This document shows positions 1-6,134 of a DNA stretch of 64,000 nucleotides, one piece after another. Each line of letters opens with the position of its first letter. Positions within the stretch are counted from its first letter, which is position 1. A model generated the notes under the pieces. The model ran no database searches. It worked only from the letters and a program-made list of their open reading frames with translations, and was not told the origin of the DNA. The stretch comes from Bernardetia sp. ABR2-2B (GTDB taxonomy: Bacteria > Bacteroidota > Bacteroidia > Cytophagales > Bernardetiaceae), in contig NZ_CP147020.1 of the NCBI RefSeq assembly GCF_037126435.1, positions 2,097,293-2,161,292 on the forward strand, in the 5' to 3' direction. The position numbers were made by a program, and so were the translations under genes.

Positions 1-619
1 CTATTTCTGCTATTTTTTGAGCAATATCATCAGATAAAAGTTCTTTATCTGTAATTGATTTTTCTACAATAAAATGTTTAAATCTAAGTAGTTCGATGTT
101 TGGGTGGTCTTTTGGATAACCACGAGGAGCAGTTTTCAAAACTCCGTTTTCCATTTCTGAAAATCCATCAAAGTATTTTTTGAATTCTTTTTTATTGAAA
201 ATTGCTTTTAGTTCGTCTGCATTATAATCAATTTCTTCTCTAATTTTTTTGATATAATTTTTGTTGGGTTGATAAACACCAATGGCTAGAAATGAATTAT
301 CATTTGGGGCAATGTGAAGATAAAAAATAGGTTTTTCCGTTTTTCTTCCGTCTGGATGCAAAACAGCACTAAAATAAGTTTTGTAAGGTGTTTTGTCTTT
401 ACTAAAACGAATATCTCTATTCAATCTAAATATGCAATCTTTTGCTGTTATACTAGAAAAAGCAGGGTCAATTTTATGTATAAAATATTCTAAAAGAGCC
501 GTAACTAAGACAGAAAACTCTTCTCTTGCAGCTTCATATTCTTTTTTGTGTTCTTTAAACCAATCTCTATCGTTATTTTTATGTAATTTTTTGAGGAAAG
601 CTAATGTTAAAGGGAGCAT
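1..619 (-). CDS. DUF2461 (TIGR02453) family protein, C-terminus cut by window edge
   Basis: I translated this by hand from ATG 619; it runs off the left edge after 206 residues without a stop. The N-terminus carries RDWFKEHKKEYEAAREEF and then FRLNRDIRFSKDKTPYKT, followed by a motif near GVYQPNKNYIKKIREEID. This is the pattern of the DUF2461/TIGR02453 family, small cytoplasmic proteins of unknown biochemical role common in Bacteroidota. The family is usually about 220 residues, so only a short tail is missing. An in-frame TGA lies 13 codons upstream and no other ATG intervenes, so the start is well fixed. No function can be given beyond the family name. Confidence 0.85.
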   Translation of the reverse strand, partial: MLPLTLAFLKKLHKNNDRDWFKEHKKEYEAAREEFSVLVTALLEYFIHKIDPAFSSITAKDCIFRLNRDIRFSKDKTPYKTYFSAVLHPDGRKTEKPIFYLHIAPNDNSFLAIGVYQPNKNYIKKIREEIDYNADELKAIFNKKEFKKYFDGFSEMENGVLKTAPRGYPKDHPNIELLRFKHFIVEKSITDKELLSDDIAQKIAEI

Positions 620-834
620 TTTTAATGGGGAGTTCTGAATTAAAATTATGAAAAGTCATATTATATTTCGCTACTTCGATAAAACAGTATTGAAACAATT
701 AGGTTTGAGATAAAATGCTTTTTTTAGATTAATTTGTATAAATCAATACAAAATCAAAATTCTATTCTCAAAAAACAAAAAATTGTGTATCTTACCATTG
801 CGAATATTTTTTAGACAATTATACTACTTTTTGA

Positions 835-2964
835 ATGGCAACTTATCATACAGTACAGAGTGGCGACACACTTTGGGGAATTTCTAGGCAATATCAAATT
901 TCAGTAGATGAAATTCGAAGACTTAATAATATGTCAGATGCTAGTCTTTCGTTAGGACAACGTTTGCAAGTTAGCCAATCTACTCCTACGTATGGAGGTG
1001 GAAATACTGCCGTTGCATCTTCCCCAACAACCAGTTTTTACACCGTACAGGCTGGAGATTCACTTTGGAGAATTGCTACAAAACTGAATCTTTCTGTAAA
1101 TGAAATAAAAGCTTTAAATAACCTCACATCGAATGCACTTTCACTAGGACAACAGCTTCGTATAAGTGGTGGAGGTTCAGATGCTACGTCAGCTAGTATT
1201 TCTAATAGTACACCAACTATTCAAACCAATTCGCCAACAGTTGTAAAAGCTCCTGTTTTTACTCCTCGCCCAAGTTATGTAGTACAGGCTGGTGATAGTA
1301 TGTGGCGAGTTTCTCAAAAAGTCGGTGTTTCGGTAAATGAAATCAAAAGTATTAATAATCTGACAAGTAATATTTTGCGTATTGGTCAGATGCTTTATTT
1401 AGAAGAAAAGCCTGAAGTTGCCTCTCAAGCTGCACCTGTTCAAAACCCACAACCTACACAAGCTGCTCCAAAAATTATTTATCATACTGTTGTTTCAGGA
1501 GATTCTTTGTACAGAATTGCAATGGCATATAATGTTGGTGTTCAAGATATTAAAGAAAGTAATGGACTTAGCTCAAACGCACTTTCGTTAGGACAGCGTT
1601 TGATGATTACGAAAAAAGCAAAGACAACGAGTTATAGTTCTTCATCTAGCTCAAATAGTAGTGTAAGTACGAATATGGGAAGTGGAGCTTCGAAAGGAAA
1701 TTCTTCTTCTTCTGTGTCAGAGACAGGAAATATTTCGAAATACGAACAAAATAAAAAAGAAGTAATAAATCTTGATGCAATAAATGGAGTTCAGATTTTT
1801 GGAAGTGGAGGACTTTCTGCAAGTGTTGGGCGTGGTGGTGCAAACCGTCAGGTTGATGTAGAAAAAGTACAACAGCGTTTCGTACAGTTAGATTATATGA
1901 ATGCTGTCGGTGGTCTTTCACAAATTCAAGCTACTATTTCAGCAATAGATAATTTTCAACGAAGGAATAAAATTGACTGGTGGGCAGGAAAATCATCACT
2001 CATTGGAGCTTCTGGTTATTCTAATGGACTCATCAAGCCAAATGATGTAACTTATAAATTACTTAGAGAGCATACGACCTATAATATCACTTACAAAGAC
2101 CATAGAGGAAACTTAGAAAAAGTTCGCTTCTCTAATTTTGTAAGAAGTAATTATAGTGTTTATCCGTATGGGATTTCGTATTCTGGAACTGTAATTCACG
2201 ATATTCCAGCATCGTATTATGAAAGTGTTGGACTTTCACGCCAACTTGCCGAAGCCTTAGAGTTTGTGTCTAAAAACGAAGGAAAATTTGATGCAATAAA
2301 TAGCTATGATAAAGCTGCTTTTTCTTTTGGTTTTATTCAGTTTGCAGGACAAACAGGAGGAGGAACTTTCCCTCATATGATGGCACTCATAAAAGACCGA
2401 AACCCATCTTTATTTGAAGAAGCCTTTGGAAGATTTGGACTTGATGTAGAATACACATACAGAAATGACAAATACAATGCTGCAAAAATGGTCGTCTTTA
2501 CGCCAAATGGAAAGCGTTATGAAGGAACAGATGCAGAGAAATATATCCGTTCAGATAAAGTTCTTCATGGCGTATTCATAAGGGCAGGACAAAATGTTGA
2601 AGTAGCTAAACTACAAGTTTTGGCAGCCGTACAAGAATATGTAAAACCTGCACTTAGAGCCAAAATTTCACTTAATGCAAATGGAGTAGATGTAAACCGT
2701 GAGCCTGTTACAGATTTTATAAATTCAGCAGGAGGAATAACTGTCTTGATAGATTTAGCTGTAAATCAAGGACTTACAGGTGCATTGCGTATTTTTGCTC
2801 CAGCTATGGAACAAGTGATGAAACAAACAGGTATTCGTTCGGTAGCAGCACTCAAAAATATAGATGAAAAACGAGTAATTCAGACCATTGTAGCCAATGC
2901 GACTGATGCAAGAGTGCGTACTCGTCCTCAAAAAGTGCTTGATGCTGGGATTAGTTTTAGCTAA
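835..2964 (+). CDS. Four-LysM protein with C-terminal lysozyme-like region, no signal peptide
   Basis: The 709-residue protein opens directly with a LysM repeat. LysM copies lie near residues 3-46, 68-111, 148-190 and 215-259, each with a SGDTLW/AGDSLW-type start and an LSLGQ-type end; LysM binds peptidoglycan or chitin glycans. A Ser-rich linker (263-300) follows, then a peptidoglycan-binding-like helix (VEKVQQRFVQLDYM). Around residue 482 a Glu precedes a segment ending SFGFIQFAG that resembles lysozyme-fold hydrolases; the catalytic assignment is inference. The codon just before ATG 835 is an in-frame TGA, so no upstream signal peptide can exist in this frame. The protein is either cytoplasmic or exported by a route that needs no Sec signal. 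The next gene starts 14 bases downstream, suggesting co-transcription. Confidence 0.8.
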   Translation: MATYHTVQSGDTLWGISRQYQISVDEIRRLNNMSDASLSLGQRLQVSQSTPTYGGGNTAVASSPTTSFYTVQAGDSLWRIATKLNLSVNEIKALNNLTSNALSLGQQLRISGGGSDATSASISNSTPTIQTNSPTVVKAPVFTPRPSYVVQAGDSMWRVSQKVGVSVNEIKSINNLTSNILRIGQMLYLEEKPEVASQAAPVQNPQPTQAAPKIIYHTVVSGDSLYRIAMAYNVGVQDIKESNGLSSNALSLGQRLMITKKAKTTSYSSSSSSNSSVSTNMGSGASKGNSSSSVSETGNISKYEQNKKEVINLDAINGVQIFGSGGLSASVGRGGANRQVDVEKVQQRFVQLDYMNAVGGLSQIQATISAIDNFQRRNKIDWWAGKSSLIGASGYSNGLIKPNDVTYKLLREHTTYNITYKDHRGNLEKVRFSNFVRSNYSVYPYGISYSGTVIHDIPASYYESVGLSRQLAEALEFVSKNEGKFDAINSYDKAAFSFGFIQFAGQTGGGTFPHMMALIKDRNPSLFEEAFGRFGLDVEYTYRNDKYNAAKMVVFTPNGKRYEGTDAEKYIRSDKVLHGVFIRAGQNVEVAKLQVLAAVQEYVKPALRAKISLNANGVDVNREPVTDFINSAGGITVLIDLAVNQGLTGALRIFAPAMEQVMKQTGIRSVAALKNIDEKRVIQTIVANATDARVRTRPQKVLDAGISFS

Positions 2965-2978
2965 ATATACTTAGATTT

Positions 2979-3320
2979 ATGAAAACTACCTTTCAAGAAG
3001 ACGTAATAGACCTAGTTTTACAAATTCCAAAAGGACGAGTAACTTCTTATGGAGCGATTGCTAAATTTTTAGGACACAATAGAGGTGCAAGAATGGTAGG
3101 TTGGGTTATGAATAACTGTCAAGTTATCAATCAAACTAGAAATATAAAAATTCCTGCTCACAGAGTAGTAAATAGAAACGGACTTTTGAGTGGCAGACAC
3201 CACTTCGAAACTCCTACCAAAATGCAAGAGCTTTTAGAAGCTGAAGATATAAAAGTAGAAGAGCATCAAATACAAGATTTCGAAAAAGTATTTTGGAATC
3301 CTCAAACAGAACTTTTATAA
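2979..3320 (+). CDS. Alkyltransferase-like (ATL) protein of the MGMT family
   Basis: The 113-residue protein matches the DNA-binding domain of O6-alkylguanine-DNA alkyltransferases: IPKGRVTSYGAIAKFLG (winged helix with the Arg-finger region), then GWVMNNC, then IPAHRVVNRNG. Active enzymes have PCHRV; here Ala60 replaces the acceptor Cys, as in ATL proteins, which carry Trp or Ala. ATL proteins bind O6-alkylguanine without removing the alkyl group and hand the lesion to nucleotide excision repair. That role is family knowledge, not shown here. The gene follows the LysM gene by 14 bases and converges on the lipoprotein gene, with only one base between the two stops. Confidence 0.88.
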   Translation: MKTTFQEDVIDLVLQIPKGRVTSYGAIAKFLGHNRGARMVGWVMNNCQVINQTRNIKIPAHRVVNRNGLLSGRHHFETPTKMQELLEAEDIKVEEHQIQDFEKVFWNPQTELL

Positions 3321-3321
3321 A

Positions 3322-3660
3322 TTACTTCTTTCCCTTCTTCCAACCGTGGTTTCTGTGTCTTCCTTGTCCGTATTTGGATTCTTTGGGTGTGAAAAGGCGT
3401 ATGAAAAAATTACCTCTTTTTCCTTTAAATTCTTGCCCTTCATGATAATGCGACATTCTTACTTTACAACCCTCATCTTTACATTTTTTTGGTCTTTTTT
3501 TCTTCTTTTTTCCTGCTTCTTGTTCACTCGCTTGGTCTGATGGTTTGTTTCCTCTACAAGAAGTTAATGTTCCACTAAAAACAAATAATGCACAAATAAG
3601 TAATAGAAACGAAATATTTTTTCTCAAATAATGAGATAGAAATTGAGATTGGATTTTCAT
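3322..3660 (-). CDS. Small basic lipoprotein, unknown function
   Basis: This 112-residue protein has a hydrophobic segment at residues 16-33 followed by a lipobox ending TLTSC, so it is probably a lipoprotein. The mature part is very Lys-rich (KKKKKRPKKCKDEGCK), with a CxxxxC pair and a His/Lys/Gly-rich tail (GRHRNHGWKKGKK). I recognise no domain. The strongly positive charge would suit contact with lipopolysaccharide, nucleic acid or peptidoglycan, but that is a guess. The stop is one base from the stop of the convergent ATL gene. Confidence 0.65.
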   Translation of the reverse strand: MKIQSQFLSHYLRKNISFLLLICALFVFSGTLTSCRGNKPSDQASEQEAGKKKKKRPKKCKDEGCKVRMSHYHEGQEFKGKRGNFFIRLFTPKESKYGQGRHRNHGWKKGKK

Positions 3661-3802
3661 AAATTTTTTTAGTCAAAAAAAATTATCAGATACTTCAAAG
3701 CATAAGACAATTAAAGTGATAAACTTAATTTTATTATAATTTATAGCTCAAAAATCATACAAGCAAAATAAAAAAGACAATTTATTGAGAGATATCAATA
3801 AA

Positions 3803-3858
3803 AAAACAAACCTTAGTTTAATTTAGGATATCCTAAAATTTAAACTAAGGTTTGTTTT
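3803..3858 (-). terminator. Long hairpin terminator with nested palindrome
   Basis: An 18-bp perfect stem pairs 3803-3820 with 3841-3858. Inside it lies a second perfect 16-bp palindrome at 3822-3837. The A-run at 3801-3806 becomes a U-run for minus-strand transcription, so it should end the transcript of the gene at 3904-4314. The T-rich right flank may make it work in both directions. Confidence 0.8.
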
Positions 3859-3903
3859 GATTTAGTAAGAATCAGAGTGAAGTTTTAATAAAACATTGTT
3901 TGC

Positions 3904-4314
3904 TTATTCTGTAAGCCATTTTTCAACCTCTTCTAGATTACCAAATGTACGCAATTGAAAATCACCTTCTACCGTCTTACTATTATCTTCCATAAACTCC
4001 GCAGAAAGTTGAGAAAACAAATCACTTGATAAAATATGAGCAAACTTGGTCATCCCTGCTCCTATTGCTCTAGGCATCCATTCGTTTGCAATCCAATCAT
4101 TTACTTCATCCCAAACTCCTGTTATCTCTCTGTTATCATTTATGACAAACGATGTCTGGTTTTCTGTAAGTTCTTCTAGTATTGCCATAGCACCTTCTTT
4201 TATTTCATCAACGCTCAAGTCAGCACCCATCCAGTTTGCATAAGTAGTATTCTTTTCTTTCCAATGTTCTATTCGAACAAATACATGTTGGCTTTCATCT
4301 TTTACTTCTTTCAT
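3904..4314 (-). CDS. STAS/SEC14-like (SpoIIAA-like) domain protein
   Basis: The 136-residue soluble protein has no signal peptide or membrane segment. The middle carries a beta-strand/helix pattern (FVINDNREITGVWDEVNDW, then EWMPRAIGAGMTKFAHILS) typical of short Bacteroidota proteins annotated as STAS/SEC14-like or SpoIIAA-like. These are small alpha/beta domains of unclear ligand, and the assignment comes from pattern memory only. The gene is monocistronic: a 425-base gap lies upstream and the 3803-3858 hairpin downstream. Its role is unknown. Confidence 0.6.
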   Translation of the reverse strand: MKEVKDESQHVFVRIEHWKEKNTTYANWMGADLSVDEIKEGAMAILEELTENQTSFVINDNREITGVWDEVNDWIANEWMPRAIGAGMTKFAHILSSDLFSQLSAEFMEDNSKTVEGDFQLRTFGNLEEVEKWLTE

Positions 4315-4739
4315 AATAGTTTAGGGGAGTAAGGGGGAAATGGGAAATAAAAATAAATAAATATCTAAATTGATAATTATAGAACACTTAATTACACTAA
4401 GCATAATAAAAATCTTCAATATTAGACTATTAAATACTTTGTTTGTTTTTTATTTCTGTAAATCAAAAATCATGCAGTTTATGATAGTTTTTCACAAAAA
4501 AACAAGTTTGTAAAAAATAAAATTTGGAATAACTCAATTTTATATGTATTAAATTCTGCACAAGTGATTTAAATACACAAAATACTCCTATTTTTTTTTA
4601 CTTATAAAAACCCCAGCAAATAAACCTAATTACAGAATTTATTAAGAAACATAGATAAAAAATGAACCTTAGTGTATTTTTAACGTTATCATAAATAAAC
4701 ATATTTTAACTCCTACAAATAATACTAACTTTCAAAAAA
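4315..4739. other. 425-base AT-rich gap between divergent genes
   Basis: This stretch separates the STAS-like gene (minus) from the nicotinamidase-like gene (plus) and should hold both promoters. I see only A/T-rich sequence, no ORF worth calling, no RNA gene and no convincing -33/-7 pair. A weak TAACTTTC near 4726-4733 lies too close to the ATG to be a normal promoter. Confidence 0.5.
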
Positions 4740-5552
4740 ATGAAAAACGAAAACGCACTTCTGATAATCGATGCTCAATATGATTTCTGTAACCCTGCTG
4801 GTGCTTTGTATGTTCAAGATGCAGAAAATGATATTCAACGCCTTTCAGATTTTATCACAAGAAATGCAAAGCAATTAAACCATATTTGCGTAACACTTGA
4901 CAATCATCCAGTAAATGATATTTCGCACCCTTCTTTTTGGAAAGATGAAAAAGGAAATCAGCCAAATCCTTTTACTCAAATTACACTAAAAGAAGTAGAA
5001 GAAGAAAAATGGATTCCTAATTTTTACCCAAAGGAAACCAAAGAATATTTAAAAAACTTAGAAGCACAAGGCGAGTTTCCTCATTTTATTTGGACGCATC
5101 ACTGTCTCATTGGTTCAAAAGGAGCTGCCCTTGATGAAACACTTTCGAAAGCCTTAGAAGATTGGATAAAAATCAATAAAGAAAACGGTCAGTATAAACA
5201 ATATCAAGCCGTAACAAAAGGAACGTATCCACTTACCGAACATTTTGGTATTTTTGAAGCTCAAATTCCTGTTTCAGACCGACCAGAGACGCAGCTCAAT
5301 CAATCACTTTTGGATTCTTTAAATGAGTATGAAAATGTTTACTTAGCAGGACAAGCAAAGTCGCACTGTGTAGCAACGAGTTTGAAACAAATTTTAGATA
5401 ATGCGCCTACTCTTGTAAAAAAGGTAATTATTTTGGAAGATTGTATGTCTGATATTCCGAATATGGGGCATTTGGGAGAACCTATTTATAAAAGAGCCAA
5501 AGAGTTGGGAATTCAGTTTGTAAAGAGTGATAATCATAAAGTTATTATTTAA
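4740..5552 (+). CDS. Nicotinamidase / isochorismatase-family cysteine hydrolase
   Basis: The 270-residue cytoplasmic protein has the isochorismatase-like fold. The catalytic triad is visible as Asp11 in LLIIDAQYDF, Lys160 in AVTKGTYPL and Cys210 in AKSHCVATSL. DNHPVND (residues 54-60) supplies the metal-site Asp/His typical of nicotinamidases (PncA), which deamidate nicotinamide to nicotinate in NAD salvage. The length and the DNH motif favour nicotinamidase over isochorismatase, but another amide substrate is possible. It stands alone; the next element downstream is the GG-leader peptide gene. Confidence 0.85.
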   Translation: MKNENALLIIDAQYDFCNPAGALYVQDAENDIQRLSDFITRNAKQLNHICVTLDNHPVNDISHPSFWKDEKGNQPNPFTQITLKEVEEEKWIPNFYPKETKEYLKNLEAQGEFPHFIWTHHCLIGSKGAALDETLSKALEDWIKINKENGQYKQYQAVTKGTYPLTEHFGIFEAQIPVSDRPETQLNQSLLDSLNEYENVYLAGQAKSHCVATSLKQILDNAPTLVKKVIILEDCMSDIPNMGHLGEPIYKRAKELGIQFVKSDNHKVII

Positions 5553-5712
5553 ATATCAAAAGTCAATATGGAATAGTTAATATTTTATCTAGATAAAGAG
5601 AGGAAGAAATATTACAACGAATTCTATTTTTATATCAACACTTCTATTGTCATAACATACGAATACTAAACTGATATAGTTATAAGAAGATTTTTTTTTA
5701 TTTTTACAAAGT

Positions 5713-5728
5713 CATATTTGAATCAAAT
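5713..5728 (+). promoter_or_regulatory. Candidate -7 box overlapping a 13-bp palindrome, upstream of the GG-leader peptide
   Basis: CATATTTG at 5713-5720 matches the Bacteroidetes -7 consensus TAnnTTTG at seven of eight positions. It overlaps ATTTGA-A-TCAAAT (5716-5728), a perfect inverted repeat with a one-base centre. No clear -33 TTG is seen. The arrangement would suit a repressor site over the promoter of the peptide gene starting at 5765, but this is inference. Confidence 0.3.
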
Positions 5729-5764
5729 AGTGACTTAATTCTTTTTCTAAAAAAAAAATACATT

Positions 5765-5929
5765 ATGAAAAATTTAAAAATGAAATTCGGGAAATTTGCT
5801 ATATCTGCAAAACAAGTAAAAAAAATCAAAGGAGGTAATCCTAATTGTTATTACTATGTATGTAAGCGTACTAGTGCATTCGAATACTTGCAACCAGTTG
5901 GCTTAGATGCTGAATGTTGTCAAGATTAA
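5765..5929 (+). CDS. GG-leader (RiPP/bacteriocin-like) precursor peptide
   Basis: This 54-residue ORF was found by hand. The first 24 residues form a leader, KFAISAKQVKKIKGG near its end, that matches the GG-type leader of Bacteroidetes natural-product precursors (TIGR04149-like: hydrophobic/basic helix, then ...IKGG). Cleavage after Gly24 by a peptidase-containing ABC exporter would release a 30-residue core, NPNCYYYVCKRTSAFEYLQP followed by VGLDAECCQD, with four Cys and an aromatic YYY patch. The start ATG lies 44 bases after a candidate -7 box, and a terminator follows 17 bases after the stop, so it is a single-gene unit. No modification enzyme, C39 peptidase or exporter lies within this window. 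Whether the core is modified, disulfide-bonded or antimicrobial cannot be told from sequence. Confidence 0.75.
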   Translation: MKNLKMKFGKFAISAKQVKKIKGGNPNCYYYVCKRTSAFEYLQPVGLDAECCQD

Positions 5930-5945
5930 TCTTTTTTTTTAATTT

Positions 5946-5980
5946 AAAAGCCATTGTTTTGCTAAAGCAGTGGCTTTTTT
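5946..5980 (+). terminator. Rho-independent terminator of the GG-leader gene
   Basis: AAAAGCCA (5946-5953) pairs with TGGCTTTT (5971-5978). The stem is extended inward by a T-G wobble and two further pairs, and it ends in a T-run. It lies directly after the 5765-5929 peptide gene. Confidence 0.8.
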
Positions 5981-6059
5981 ATCATGTCTTTAATTGGTTC
6001 TTTAAAATCTAAAATCAATCTATACGTGCAAAAAAATTCCTATGTTCTTAAAATCTTAG

Positions 6060-6067
6060 TACCTTTG
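6060..6067 (+). promoter_or_regulatory. Candidate -7 box for leuS
   Basis: TACCTTTG at 6060-6067 is an exact TAnnTTTG -7 match, 68 bases before the leuS ATG. No good TTG is found 19-21 bases upstream, so only half of the promoter is supported. Confidence 0.45.
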
Positions 6068-6134
6068 AACTATTGTTCGTCAAAATGACTTTGACAGAAA
6101 AAGAAATAGAAACAAAAAGAAAAAATACGACAAA

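Noticed and set aside
393-638. 81-residue plus-strand ORF
   Set aside because: It lies opposite the DUF2461 gene and shows no domain; it is a shadow frame.
5828-5836. AAAGGAGGT, a perfect Shine-Dalgarno-like string
   Set aside because: It lies inside the GG-leader ORF and encodes the Lys-Gly-Gly of the cleavage site; no start codon follows at a useful spacing.
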